Translations under genes and position numbers: made by a program
Source: Solimonas sp041659605
Lineage (GTDB): Bacteria; Pseudomonadota; Gammaproteobacteria; Nevskiales; Nevskiaceae
NCBI GenBank assembly: GCA_041659605.1
Contig: JBAZXW010000022.1
Coordinates: forward strand, 1-64,000
Reading direction: 5' to 3'
DNA length: 64,000 nt
The notes under the pieces: generated by a model
Seen by the model: the letters and a program-made list of their open reading frames with translations, nothing else
The model's database searches: none
Told to the model about the DNA's origin: nothing
Part shown: in pieces, positions 40,955-50,024 of the stretch
How the letters are laid out: each line of letters starts with the position of its first letter
How positions within the stretch are numbered: position 1 is the stretch's first letter

Positions 40955-41971
40955 ATGTCCGAGCAGACCAGCGTTCTGCACCCCGTCGCCATCGCGCAGG
41001 TGATGGTCAACTTCGCGGCGCGCCATGGCGTCGACGCAGACACCTGCCTGCTCGGCACCGGCGTGACCGAGGCGCAGCTGCGCGACGCGGACGCGTTGAT
41101 CACACGCGAACAGGAAATGCGCCTGCTCGAGAACCTGATCCTCGCGCTGCCGCAGGTGCCGGCGCCCGGCTTCGAACTGGGGCTGCAGTACAACGTCGCC
41201 ACTTTCGGCATCTGGGGTTTCGCGGCGCGCATCAGTCGCACGCTGCGCGAGGCGTTCGAGCGCGCGGTGCGCTACCTGCCGCTGAGCACCGCCTACTGTC
41301 GATTCTGGCTGGAGGCCGACGCGCGCGAGTTCGCGATCTGTGCCGACCCGGCGGCGATTCCCCAGCACCTGCGCCAGTTCCTGCTCGAGCGCGACCTCGC
41401 GACCTCGGTGAACCTGCTCAGGGAGCTCAGCCTGGCCGGCGTGCGCGTCCAGCGCCTGGAGTTCCAGGGACCGGCGCCGGGCCACGCCGCGCGCATCGAA
41501 GCTCTGTGCGGCCTCGCGCCGCGCTACGGCAGCAGCCGCAACGCCATCGTGCTGCGCCGCGAGGACGCCGAGATTCCGCTGCCGATGTACGACGCCCACC
41601 TGGTCCGCCTGTTCGAGGACCAGTGCCGGGCGCAGCTCGAACGTAGACAAATGGCCGGCCTGGGCGGCCAGGTGCGCCAGCTGATCCTCGGACCGCTGGG
41701 CCTGGTCGCTTCGATCGAGGACGTCGCGCAGCGGCTGGCGATGGCGCCGCGCAGCCTGCGTCGAAAGCTCGAAGAGGAAGGCACCAGCTTCCGCGACATC
41801 GTCGAAGCGGAGCGCAGGCAGCTGGCCGTGCAGCTGCTGCAGGGGACCCAGATGAAGCTGGACGAGATGGCGCTGCAGCTGGGTTATGGCGACACGGCCA
41901 GCTTCACGCGTGCGTTCCGACGCTGGTTCGCGCAGGCGCCGGGGGAGTATCGCAAGGAGCTCAGGGGCTGA
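40955..41971 (+). CDS. AraC-family regulator next to the desaturase
   Basis: 338 aa from ATG 40955. Arabinose_bd/OruR-like N-terminus (GLQYNVATFGIWGFAARISRT) and a C-terminal double HTH ending MALQLGYGDTASFTRAFRRW. Divergent from the desaturase with 129 bp between, so lipid-desaturation control is a reasonable guess. Same subfamily as the AraC at 25300 but clearly different in sequence. Confidence 0.83.
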   Translation: MSEQTSVLHPVAIAQVMVNFAARHGVDADTCLLGTGVTEAQLRDADALITREQEMRLLENLILALPQVPAPGFELGLQYNVATFGIWGFAARISRTLREAFERAVRYLPLSTAYCRFWLEADAREFAICADPAAIPQHLRQFLLERDLATSVNLLRELSLAGVRVQRLEFQGPAPGHAARIEALCGLAPRYGSSRNAIVLRREDAEIPLPMYDAHLVRLFEDQCRAQLERRQMAGLGGQVRQLILGPLGLVASIEDVAQRLAMAPRSLRRKLEEEGTSFRDIVEAERRQLAVQLLQGTQMKLDEMALQLGYGDTASFTRAFRRWFAQAPGEYRKELRG

Positions 41972-42072
41972 CCGGGGCCTGAGCGAAGATCTCGGGTTAC
42001 ATCGTGTGCGGATGTCGAACCCGGCCGCCTGCCTTACGATCCAATCCGGTCCGGCAGGTTCCAGGAGTCATC

Positions 42073-42999
42073 GTGCAGTCCATCATCTCGGTCCAGGGCT
42101 TGAACAAGGTCTATGCGACGGGCTTCCAGGCGCTCAAGAACATCGATCTGGAGATCCGCCGCGGTGAGATCTTCGCGCTGCTCGGCCCCAACGGCGCTGG
42201 CAAGACTACGCTGATCAACATCGTCTGCGGCATCGTCAATCCCGGCGAGGGCACGGTGCGGGTGGACGGCCACGACATCCGCAGCGATTTTCGTGCCGCG
42301 CGCGCGGCGATCGGCCTGGTGCCGCAGGAGCTGTTCACCGACGCCTTCGAGAGCGTGTGGGCCACGGTCAGCTTCAGCCGCGGGCTGTTCGGCAAGCCGC
42401 GCGACGACGCCCGCGTCGAGAAGGTCCTGCGCGACCTGTCGCTGTGGGACAAGCGACATGACCGCATCATGACCCTGTCCGGCGGCATGAAGCGGCGCGT
42501 GATGATCGCCAAGGCGCTGGCGCACGAACCCTCGGTGCTGTTCCTCGACGAGCCGAGCGCCGGCGTCGACGTCGAACTGCGCCGCGACATGTGGGCGATG
42601 GTGCGGCGTCTGCGCGAGTCCGGCGTCACCATCATCCTGACGACGCACTACATCGAGGAAGCCGAGGAGATGGCCGACCGCATCGGCGTGATCCACAAGG
42701 GCGCGCTGATCGTCGTCGAGGACAAGGCCACGCTGATGCAGAAGCTGGGCAAGAAGCAGCTGACCTTGCAGCTGCAGCAGCCGCTCGCCGGCATCCCCGA
42801 CGAGCTGCGCGCGCATCCGCTGGAGCTGTCCGCCGACGGCCTCGAGCTGGTCTACACCTTCGACACGCAGACCGAGCAGACCGGCATCGCTGCGCTGCTG
42901 CGCCGGCTGACCGAGCACGGCATCGATTTCAAGTCGCTGTCTTCGAGCGAAAGCTCGCTCGAGGACATCTTCGTCAACCTGCTGAGAACCCGCGCATGA
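42073..42999 (+). CDS. ABC transporter ATP-binding protein
   Basis: 308 aa from GTG 42073, chosen because AGGAG lies 5 bases upstream. Walker A GPNGAGKTT, Q-loop LVPQEL, signature LSGGMKRR, Walker B VLFLDEPSAGVD and H-loop TTHYIEE all intact. The C-terminal extension of about 80 residues is typical of DrrA/CcmA-like exporters. Start of the permease overlaps its stop (ATGA). The pair exports a drug, lipid or polysaccharide; substrate unknown. Confidence 0.9.
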   Translation: MQSIISVQGLNKVYATGFQALKNIDLEIRRGEIFALLGPNGAGKTTLINIVCGIVNPGEGTVRVDGHDIRSDFRAARAAIGLVPQELFTDAFESVWATVSFSRGLFGKPRDDARVEKVLRDLSLWDKRHDRIMTLSGGMKRRVMIAKALAHEPSVLFLDEPSAGVDVELRRDMWAMVRRLRESGVTIILTTHYIEEAEEMADRIGVIHKGALIVVEDKATLMQKLGKKQLTLQLQQPLAGIPDELRAHPLELSADGLELVYTFDTQTEQTGIAALLRRLTEHGIDFKSLSSSESSLEDIFVNLLRTRA

Positions 43000-43766
43000 T
43001 TCATCTCAACACCTTTGCCATCCGCGCGATCTACCACTTCGAGATGGCGCGCTGGTTCCGCACGCTGACGCAGAGCGTCGCCGCGCCGGTGATTTCGACT
43101 TCGCTGTATTTCGTCGTCTTCGGCGCCGCGATCGGCGCGCGCATGGGCGACATCGACGGCATCGCCTACGGCGCCTTCATCATCCCCGGCCTGGTGATGC
43201 TGTCGCTGCTGTCCGAGAGCATCTCCAACGCCTCGTTCGGCATCTACATGCCGAAGTGGTCGGGCACGATCTACGAGGTGCTGTCGGCGCCGGTGTCTGC
43301 GGTCGAGATCGTGATCGGCTACGTCGGCGCGGCGGCGACCAAGTCGATCCTGCTCGGGGTGCTGATCCTGGCGACCGCGCGCCTGTTCGTGGCCTACGAA
43401 ATCGCCCATCCGCTGTGGATGCTCGCCTTCCTGCTGCTGACCGCGGTGACCTTCAGCCTGTTCGGCTTCGTCATCGGCGTCTGGGCCGACAGCTGGGAGA
43501 AGCTGCAGGTGGTCCCGCTGATGATCGTCACGCCGCTGGCCTTCCTCGGCGGCAGCTTCTACTCGATTTCGATGCTGCCGCCGATCTGGCAGAAGATCGC
43601 GCTGCTCAACCCGGTCGTGTACCTGATCAGCGGCTTCCGCTGGAGCTTCTACGGCGTCGCCGACGTCGGCGTCGGCGTGAGCCTGGCGATGATCGCGCTG
43701 TTCATGGCGCTGTGCCTGGGCGGCATCGCGTGGATTTTCCGCACCGGCTACAAGATCAAGAACTGA
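42996..43766 (+). CDS. ABC-2 type transporter permease
   Basis: 256 aa with six hydrophobic helices and the ABC-2 pattern near the end (PLAFLGGSFYSISMLPPIWQ, then NPVVYLISGFRW). Translationally coupled to the ATPase by a 4-bp ATGA overlap. Each of the two would form a homodimer in a DrrAB-like exporter. The substrate is not predictable. Confidence 0.88.
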   Translation: MIHLNTFAIRAIYHFEMARWFRTLTQSVAAPVISTSLYFVVFGAAIGARMGDIDGIAYGAFIIPGLVMLSLLSESISNASFGIYMPKWSGTIYEVLSAPVSAVEIVIGYVGAAATKSILLGVLILATARLFVAYEIAHPLWMLAFLLLTAVTFSLFGFVIGVWADSWEKLQVVPLMIVTPLAFLGGSFYSISMLPPIWQKIALLNPVVYLISGFRWSFYGVADVGVGVSLAMIALFMALCLGGIAWIFRTGYKIKN

Positions 43767-43774
43767 GGCGCCCG

Positions 43775-43851
43775 TTGTAGGAGCGCCTCTTAGGCGCGAT
43801 TCTTTCCGTGCGGCGTGACCGCCGCATCGCGGCCAAGGGCCGCTCCTACAA
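43775..43851. repeat. Second type of REP palindrome
   Basis: TTGTAGGAGCGCCT at the left and GGGCCGCTCCTACAA at the right, with inner hairpins GGCGTGACCGCC. This is the TGTAGGAGCGG type common in Pseudomonas and Xanthomonas, unrelated to the GTAGCCCGGG type. It lies between convergent genes. Confidence 0.8.
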
Positions 43852-43894
43852 AAGCTTCGCAGCCCGGGACGACGCGCCGGATCATGTCTTCACT

Positions 43895-44815
43895 TCAGGT
43901 GCCGGTGATCGGCGCGGCGTCGGCGGCGGGCGGCGACCAGACCTGGACTTTGTTGCGACCCGCCGCCTTGGCGGCATACATCGCCTCGTCGGAGCGAACG
44001 ATCGCGGTTTCGACGCTGGCGTCGGGATCGAGCGGGGCGACGCCGAACGACGCGGTGACGTGCACGGTCCTGCCACCGATGTCGATCGCCATCGCCGCAA
44101 GCTGCTGGCGCACGCGCTCCAGTACGGTCGCCGCCTCGATGGGCGTCGTGTGCCGCATCGCGAGCAGGAATTCCTCGCCACCGTAGCGGTAGACGACGTC
44201 GTAGGGCCGCACGCTGTCCATCAGGCACTTCGCCGCCGCCATCAGCACGCGGTCGCCGGCGGAGTGGCCGTAGGTATCGTTGACCGACTTGAAGCGGTCG
44301 AGGTCCATCATCGCGACGCAGGACGACTCGACGCCCCGCTGCGCCATCGCATGCTGTTCGCGCAGGCGCGCGAGCAGGCTGTTGCGGTTCGCTGCGCCGG
44401 TCAGCGGGTCGGCGTTCTGGAAGGCATCCACCAGCTCCTGGCGCAGCGACATGACTTCGAAGCGCATCGTCTGCAGCGAATCGGCGAAGGCGTCGAAGGC
44501 CTGCGCGGAGATTCGCTCTCGGTTGCGTGCGCTCTCGAGCAGTTCGCGCGCGCGGCTGTGCATCTGCTCGTGCGCGTCGCCGATCGCCAGGAATCCCGGA
44601 TGCGTGCGCAGCCGGACGGCGTCCGCGCCGTCGTACCACTGGCCGAAGCGGCAGCGATGGTGTGCGTCCGGCGCCAGGTCGTCGGCATTGGCGTCCAGTC
44701 CGCAGACCAGCGTGCGATTGAGCGTCGCATGCCACTGCTGGTGGCCGTCGAGGGCCTGCTGCAGCTTCGTCAGCACACCCGAGACTTCCGTGGCAGGCAG
44801 GCTGGGGATCGTCAT
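43895..44815 (-). CDS. Diguanylate cyclase with zinc-binding CZB domain (DgcZ-like)
   Basis: 306 aa. The first about 120 residues form a CZB domain: His in GHQQWHATLN, CRFGQWY, and HEQMH supply the 3His-1Cys zinc site. The GGDEF domain (about 135-300) has the intact active site RYGGEEF and DLDRFKSVNDTYGHSAGD. Same architecture and length as E. coli DgcZ, where zinc inhibits c-di-GMP synthesis. An output is available in the window: the MshEN-type repeats of the PilB-like ATPase. Confidence 0.88.
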   Translation of the reverse strand: MTIPSLPATEVSGVLTKLQQALDGHQQWHATLNRTLVCGLDANADDLAPDAHHRCRFGQWYDGADAVRLRTHPGFLAIGDAHEQMHSRARELLESARNRERISAQAFDAFADSLQTMRFEVMSLRQELVDAFQNADPLTGAANRNSLLARLREQHAMAQRGVESSCVAMMDLDRFKSVNDTYGHSAGDRVLMAAAKCLMDSVRPYDVVYRYGGEEFLLAMRHTTPIEAATVLERVRQQLAAMAIDIGGRTVHVTASFGVAPLDPDASVETAIVRSDEAMYAAKAAGRNKVQVWSPPAADAAPITGT

Positions 44816-44894
44816 GACGGCGTCTCGCTCCTATGCGTCAGCGTGAGGCTGCCACAGGCGCCCGGCCCCCGCATTGATCCAGGTCCGCGCGTCT

Positions 44895-45527
44895 TCAGAG
44901 CAGCTTCAGCAGCATCTCGACCAGCGTCTGCGTGAGCCGCTCGCGCGACAGGTGTGCGGGCCGGTACAGCACCGTCTGCAGGATCGCCGACCACACCATC
45001 GTCATCAACAGATAGGTGCTCGCCTCGGGATCGTCGAAATGCACGACGCGCTGGCTCTTGCGCCGGCCCTCCTGGGCGATGTGCTGCAGCGTGTCGGACA
45101 GGTCGCGCATCTCCGGGATGTCCCACAGGAACGGCACCTCGCGCAGGGCCACGCGCAGCAAATCGCCGCGCCTCTCCAGCGCCGCGGCCATCGCGCGCAT
45201 CCAGTAGTCGATGCCGGCGCGCGGCTGACCCTCCAGCGCGACCGCCTCGCGCAGACTCGCCGACACCTCGGCCGTGACCTCGCGCATCACCCGCGCCAGC
45301 CCGCTGGCGATGATCGACTGCTTGTTGGGGAAGTACTCATAGAGCGAGCCGATGCTGACGCCGGCGACCTCCGCGACGCGGTTGGTCGTCACCGCGGCGT
45401 AGCCTTCGGCGGCGAGGACCTGAGCCCCGGCCTCGATGATGGCGTCGAACGTGGCCTTGGCGCGCACCTGCCGAGGGGCCTTTTTCGCTTGCAGCTCAGC
45501 GGCTTGAATACGGCTATGCGTGGACAT
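44895..45527 (-). CDS. TetR-family regulator
   Basis: 210 aa. HTH VTTNRVAEVAGVSIGSLYEYFPNK (about 45-68, clear TetR) followed by helices with a hydrophobic ligand core. Divergent from the second three-haem lipoprotein gene with 143 bp between, which contains the imperfect palindrome GGTTAATGTTAGCC (45572-45585) and a direct repeat of GTTTCCGAG (45541-45559). Control of that cytochrome is inferred from position. Confidence 0.83.
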   Translation of the reverse strand: MSTHSRIQAAELQAKKAPRQVRAKATFDAIIEAGAQVLAAEGYAAVTTNRVAEVAGVSIGSLYEYFPNKQSIIASGLARVMREVTAEVSASLREAVALEGQPRAGIDYWMRAMAAALERRGDLLRVALREVPFLWDIPEMRDLSDTLQHIAQEGRRKSQRVVHFDDPEASTYLLMTMVWSAILQTVLYRPAHLSRERLTQTLVEMLLKLL

Positions 45528-45670
45528 CGGGTGGCCCCCGGGTTTCCGAGTGTTTCCGAGCTTTTGTTCAGGTTAATGTTAGCCGCAAGAGCCCAAGGCA
45601 GGGCGGAAGTGCTGCGTGCGTGCAGCGCGTGATGGCGCCGTTCCCCGCGAACGCGCGACCGGAGGAGAGC

Positions 45671-48121
45671 ATGAAGAAGCACACGTTCCGACTGATCCTG
45701 TGTCTGGCCGCGCTGGGCCTGGGCGCCTGCGCCGGCGAGTACGGCGGCGATCAAGGCGGCGATGTCGGCGGACCTGCGCCCGGCGGCGGCACCGGCAGCG
45801 TCGACGAATTCTTCACGGCGCGGGTGCAGCCGCGCCTGGCCTTCTGCCGCAGCTGCCATGTGCCCGGCGGCATCGCCGACGTCGACGGCGGCCGCAACTT
45901 CATGCTGTCCGACAACGCGGCGCAGGACTTCGACAATCTGCGCGCGTCCTGGGAACGCCTCGGCGGCAACAACCCGACCTCGCGCATCCTGCTGATGGCC
46001 TCCGGCGCCGAGACCCCGCACACCGGCGGCCAGCCGTGGCCGGTGGGCAGCGCCGCCTACGACGACATGAGGACCCTCCTGGAGTGTTTCGCCAATCCGG
46101 CCGGATGCCTCGACGGCGCCGGCAGCGGACCGGTGGAGCAGGACGCGCCGCTGCTCGGCAGCAAGCACGCGCAGCATCGCTGGGCCAGCTACTGCGAAGG
46201 CAAGGCCGACGATGCCGTGCTGCCGGCCGACCCGCGCACGCTGGTGCAGCCCGGCTTCAACGAAGGCAAGGCGGTGTATTTCAACGCCTGGTACGAGGAC
46301 TGCCACGTCAACCTGCCGGAGGCCGAGAAGCCGGCGAAGAGCTGCGGCGAATACCGCGCGCGCCGCGATCGCGGCCTGGCGTTCCTGATCGACGAGCTGC
46401 CGACCGGCACGCTCAGCGCCACCGACTACAACAACACCTGGCAGGCCTGGGGCCTGACCGAGCGCCCGGCGAATTTCGACGAGCTGTACACGCTGCGCTA
46501 CGGCCTCAACGCCGCGCCCTTCCCCAATCCGTACCCGCTGCCGGGCGAAGATCCCAAGACCAGCAATGGAGGCTCGGGCCAGCTGCCGCTCGGCCTGCGC
46601 CAGATCAAGGACGACAGCGGCAACTGGACCGGTACGATCGGCACGGCGGCCTGCTTCCAGTGCCACGGCGGCCAGATCGGCGACGCCGTCGACGGCGGCA
46701 ACCGCATCACGCTTGCGAGCATCGGCCTGGGCAACAACAACTTCGACGTGCCGATCAACGCGCAGGACAACTCGGCGTTCGCGAGCACCCCGTTCGCCAC
46801 GACGCTGCCGGCGCTCGACATCAACAGCCTGTTCAACATCGGCATCAAGCAGCGCGGCCAGAACAACGCCGTCGGCGCCTTCGAGTTCCTGATCACCGTG
46901 CTCGACCTCGACTCGCTGGGCATCAATCCCGATCCGCTCAAGACCATCGTCGAAGCCACCGGCCCGCAGGACCAGGCGCACCCGCTCGCGCACACCCAGG
47001 ACACGCCGCCGTGGTGGAACTTCGGCTCGCGTCCGCGCAAGTTCTTCGACGCCGGCGTTTCCAACGACAGCACGCGCATCATCATGGCCGCCGGTCCGGG
47101 CGACTTCAATTCGCTGATGACGCTCGACGGCAAGCCCTACCGCGATCGCATCGAGCAGTACGACCAGGACCTGGCCGCCTTCTTCCTGTCGCTGCGCTCG
47201 CCCGAGTATCCGGCCGCGATCGACACCGCGCTCGCCGAGCAGGGCGCGATCCTGTTCCACACCAAGGACCTGTGGGCCGAAGAAGGCAATGCCGACGCGC
47301 CCAGGCCACTGGGCGGCAACGGTTCCTGCGCCAGCTGCCACGGCGCCTACTCGCCGCGCTACGTCAACGACCCCAACTACCTGGTCGACCCGTCACTCGA
47401 AGGCGTCGCCGCGCATATCTCGCCGCTGGCCGTGATCGACACCGACCACGCGCGCTCCGACATGCTCACGCCGACCCTGCGCGAACGCTGGGACACCACG
47501 TACTGGGGTTACCAGGACAACGTCGAAGGCTACGTCGCGCCCGAGGACAAGGACCCGGTCACCGAAGCGCTCGACGACCTGTATCCGGTGGCACTGCGCC
47601 CGGAGGGCGTCTGCGGCTGGGAGAAGGACGTCATCGGCTACCAGGCGCCGCCGCTGTACGGCGTCTGGGCCACGGCGCCGTATCTGCACAACGGCTCGGT
47701 GCCGACCGTCGACGCCGTGCTCGACTCGTCCAAGCGCGCACCCATCTGGCAGCGCAAGCTGCAGACCGAAGGCACGGTCACCGGCTTCGACCAGCGTCTT
47801 GCAACCGCCTACGACTACGCCGCGATCGGCTGGAAATCCAACGTGCTCAGCTGCACCGACATCCCCGGCACGCAGGAAATGAACTGCAGCCCGACCGGCG
47901 ACGAAGGCCCGTCGCTGACGCAGCTAATGCAGAACTACCTCAACCAGTCGATCGCGTGGACCGGGTTGTTCACGATCTCCGATCCGGCGCCCGGCGCAAT
48001 CGACAAGCGCCTGGTCTACGACACCCGCATCCTCGGCAACGGCAACGGCGGCCACGTCTTCAGCGACGTGCTGACCGAAACCGAACGCAAGGCGATCGTC
48101 GAGTACCTCAAGACGCTCTGA
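45671..48121 (+). CDS. RoxA-like three-haem c-type cytochrome lipoprotein (paralogue 2)
   Basis: 816 aa. GGAGGAG 4 bases before ATG 45671. Lipobox GLGAC followed by AGEYGGD, exactly as in the paralogue at 26465. Haem sites CRSCH (59-63), CFQCH (328-332) and CASCH (553-557). GSCASCHGAYSPRYVND and PPLYGVWATAPYLHNGSVP are the RoxA-like signatures. About 110 residues shorter than paralogue 1, mostly in the middle and the region after the third haem. Alternative reading: a lipid-anchored electron carrier rather than an oxygenase. Confidence 0.78.
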   Translation: MKKHTFRLILCLAALGLGACAGEYGGDQGGDVGGPAPGGGTGSVDEFFTARVQPRLAFCRSCHVPGGIADVDGGRNFMLSDNAAQDFDNLRASWERLGGNNPTSRILLMASGAETPHTGGQPWPVGSAAYDDMRTLLECFANPAGCLDGAGSGPVEQDAPLLGSKHAQHRWASYCEGKADDAVLPADPRTLVQPGFNEGKAVYFNAWYEDCHVNLPEAEKPAKSCGEYRARRDRGLAFLIDELPTGTLSATDYNNTWQAWGLTERPANFDELYTLRYGLNAAPFPNPYPLPGEDPKTSNGGSGQLPLGLRQIKDDSGNWTGTIGTAACFQCHGGQIGDAVDGGNRITLASIGLGNNNFDVPINAQDNSAFASTPFATTLPALDINSLFNIGIKQRGQNNAVGAFEFLITVLDLDSLGINPDPLKTIVEATGPQDQAHPLAHTQDTPPWWNFGSRPRKFFDAGVSNDSTRIIMAAGPGDFNSLMTLDGKPYRDRIEQYDQDLAAFFLSLRSPEYPAAIDTALAEQGAILFHTKDLWAEEGNADAPRPLGGNGSCASCHGAYSPRYVNDPNYLVDPSLEGVAAHISPLAVIDTDHARSDMLTPTLRERWDTTYWGYQDNVEGYVAPEDKDPVTEALDDLYPVALRPEGVCGWEKDVIGYQAPPLYGVWATAPYLHNGSVPTVDAVLDSSKRAPIWQRKLQTEGTVTGFDQRLATAYDYAAIGWKSNVLSCTDIPGTQEMNCSPTGDEGPSLTQLMQNYLNQSIAWTGLFTISDPAPGAIDKRLVYDTRILGNGNGGHVFSDVLTETERKAIVEYLKTL

Positions 48122-48126
48122 TCATT

Positions 48127-48212
48127 CCTCCCTCTTCCCCGCCAGGGGGAGAGGGCTCACCTTCCCCAACTCCCTCTCCCCCGCCTCGGGGGAGAGGGCT
48201 GGGGTGAGGGGG
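48127..48212. terminator. Double hairpin between the cytochrome gene and intI
   Basis: CCTCTTCCCC/GGGGGAGAGG (48131-48154) and CCCTCTCCCCC/GGGGGAGAGGG (48172-48198), the latter followed by CTGGGGTGAGGG as in the unit at 25248. Convergent genes on both sides, so it probably terminates both. Confidence 0.65.
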
Positions 48213-48233
48213 CGCGCCGGCGCAGCCGGCGCC

Positions 48234-49250
48234 TCACATCCGGTCCAACGGACTCACCACCCCGCGCCCCCCGCGATTGAGCACGTGCGTGTAGATCATC
48301 GTCGTGCTCACGTCCGAATGACCCAGCAGCTCTTGCACTGTGCGGATGTCGTAGACGCCTTCCAAAAAGTGCGTTGCGAACGAATGCCGAAGCACATGCG
48401 GAGAGACATGCTTTGCGATCCCCGCAGTCTCGGCCGCCGCGCGAACCTGTCGTTGCACCTGCTGCTCGCTCAGGTGGTGCCGGCGGACTTCGCCCGAGCG
48501 TGGATCGGACGAAAATCCGGCTGAAACGAAGATGTACTGCCAGGCCCACTCACCGGCCGCGCGCGGGTACTTCCGCGCCAGCGCGTCCGGCAACCAGACT
48601 TGAGCCTTGCCCAGACGGTAGTCGCGTTCATACAGCGTGCGCCGCATTGCCAGCTGGGACCGCAACGGCTCGAGCAAGCTCGACGGCAGCACCGTCACTC
48701 GGTCCTTTCCGCCCTTGCCGTCGCGCACGATGACTTCGCGACGTGCAATGTCCACGTCCTTCACGCGCAGCCGTAACCCCTCGGTCAGGCGCATTCCGGT
48801 GCCGTACAGAAGACGGGCCACCAGCCCGGGTGCGTTCACCGGAAGCTGATCCATCAGACGCCCTGCCTCCGCGCGGGACAGGACGACAGGCAGGCGCTGC
48901 GGCTTCTTTGCTCGCGTAACCCCGTCCAGCCACGGCAGCTGGATATCCAGCACTTCTCGATACAGGAACAGAATCGCGGACAGCGCAAGATTCTGCGTGT
49001 TCGCGGCAACGTTCTGGCTCACCGCCAGATCGCTGAGAAATGCTTCCACTTCGGGAGCGCCCATCTCGCGCGGATGGCGCTTGCCATGAAACAGGATGAA
49101 GCGTTTAATCCAATGCAAATACGTTTGCTCTGTGCGCAGGCTGTAATGCCGTGTACGAATTGCCGCGCGGACCTGATCGAGCAACTTGGGAGGCTTAACA
49201 AATGAAGCACTTGGCGCTGCCAGTGACGCGATTTCGGATTGCGTTTTCAT
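48234..49250 (-). CDS. intI: Integron integrase IntI
   Basis: 338 aa, start ATG 49250. Tyrosine recombinase with the catalytic R in YGTGMRLTEGLRLRV, HVLRHSFATH (H-x2-R) and the nucleophile Y in STTMIYTHV. The integron-specific insertion between motifs II and III is present: WAWQYIFVSAGFSSDPRSGEVRRHHL, shown here only by its key parts WAWQYIF and DPRSG and RRHH. Transcribed away from attI and the cassettes, as in chromosomal integrons. No sign of inactivation. Its sequence does not look like IntI1 and no qacE or sul1 follows, so this is a sedentary chromosomal type. Confidence 0.93.
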   Translation of the reverse strand: MKTQSEIASLAAPSASFVKPPKLLDQVRAAIRTRHYSLRTEQTYLHWIKRFILFHGKRHPREMGAPEVEAFLSDLAVSQNVAANTQNLALSAILFLYREVLDIQLPWLDGVTRAKKPQRLPVVLSRAEAGRLMDQLPVNAPGLVARLLYGTGMRLTEGLRLRVKDVDIARREVIVRDGKGGKDRVTVLPSSLLEPLRSQLAMRRTLYERDYRLGKAQVWLPDALARKYPRAAGEWAWQYIFVSAGFSSDPRSGEVRRHHLSEQQVQRQVRAAAETAGIAKHVSPHVLRHSFATHFLEGVYDIRTVQELLGHSDVSTTMIYTHVLNRGGRGVVSPLDRM

Positions 49251-49272
49251 ATGAATCAACCACTTTCTTTCC

Positions 49273-49304
49273 CTCGCCCGATGTTATACGTCATGGCGGG
49301 CGAG
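49273..49304. repeat. Inverted repeat in the intI/attI control region
   Basis: CTCGCCCG (49273-49280) and CGGGCGAG (49297-49304) are perfect 8-bp arms around 16 bp, located between intI and attI where the integrase promoter must lie. No LexA box was seen. Confidence 0.6.
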
Positions 49305-49332
49305 TTACACGTCAATCTGTGATCTAGTTGGC

Positions 49333-49339
49333 GTTAGGC
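49333..49339 (+). other. attI core
   Basis: GTTAGGC is the recombination core just upstream of the first cassette, at the end of the 83-bp non-coding stretch after intI. Crossover is after the G. The first cassette starts TTAGGC, which pairs with its own GCCTAAC at 49664. Confidence 0.75.
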
Positions 49340-49344
49340 ATTAC

Positions 49345-49662
49345 GTGACTACGGCAGTTGTTCGCATAAAGGGGGCCGCGGCTCACATTGAGCCGCTGCG
49401 GAAGCGCATTCCCACCGCAAGCGTCGAGCGCGAGGACATCGTCATTCGCTCCGCCCTGCCTGATACCTCATCACTGAATGATCATTTAGTGTGGCTCTGG
49501 GGTGCGCTTGCCCACGAGCGGCGTATGCTCAAGCGCCTACAAGCGGGTGGCGCACAAATCGTCTGCACTGCTCACATGAAGCCAGGCCCAATACGGCTGC
49601 TCCCAAATGCAACCGAAATGCTCCATCTGCTCAGCTGCGAATTGATAGTGGAGCGCGCGTAA
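49345..49662 (+). CDS. Cassette 1: hypothetical protein
   Basis: 105 aa from GTG 49345, 6 bases after the attI core. Alternating strand and helix pattern with a C-terminal PNATEMLHLLSCELIVERA helix; faintly like DUF4279 proteins common in cassettes, not certain. Closest cassette to the integrase, hence the most recent insertion and the best expressed from an integron promoter. Confidence 0.6.
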   Translation: MTTAVVRIKGAAAHIEPLRKRIPTASVEREDIVIRSALPDTSSLNDHLVWLWGALAHERRMLKRLQAGGAQIVCTAHMKPGPIRLLPNATEMLHLLSCELIVERA

Positions 49663-49663
49663 T

Positions 49664-49729
49664 GCCTAACAACGCGTTCCAGCCGACGGCCTCGCTTCGC
49701 TCGGCCGCGGCTGAACGCGGGCGTTGGGC
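49664..49729 (+). other. attC1
   Basis: GCCTAAC ... GTTGGGC, 66 bp, with the inner palindrome CAGCCGACGGCC / GGCCGCGGCTG. Confidence 0.85.
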
Positions 49730-49761
49730 GGCATGAAGCATCCGTGTGTGGGGGCAACCTT

Positions 49762-50022
49762 GTGAGGGTCGAATTGATTGGTCTCGCCCTTTTCTTTCTA
49801 GGCGCTGCCGTATTGTCCGCTTATACATACAGCGTGAACACACCGATGCCCAGACTGAATGTTCTGGGAAAAATGGTGTTCGTTTTAAGTGGCGCGGGGG
49901 TCTTTCTGAGCATGATTGGCTTTGTCATCGGCTGGGCCAGGCCCGAAGGTGGCGGCTTATTGATGGTTCTGTCGGTTGTAGGTTTTATCATCAGTTTTGC
50001 AATCAACTTCACGTTGCAGTAG
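49762..50022 (+). CDS. Cassette 2, first gene: three-helix membrane protein
   Basis: 86 aa from GTG 49762 (frame open from GTG 49744). Three hydrophobic helices with short loops (LIGLALFFLGAAVL, VFVLSGAGVFLSMIGFVIGW, LLMVLSVVGFIISFAI). No family recognised. The next gene begins 3 bp after its stop with no attC between, so cassette 2 holds a two-gene operon. Confidence 0.6.
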   Translation: MRVELIGLALFFLGAAVLSAYTYSVNTPMPRLNVLGKMVFVLSGAGVFLSMIGFVIGWARPEGGGLLMVLSVVGFIISFAINFTLQ

Positions 50023-50024
50023 TT

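Noticed and set aside
48234..49250. A class 1 clinical integron.
   Set aside because: No qacE/sul1, no resistance cassettes, sequence unlike IntI1, and a long array with species-like attC sites.
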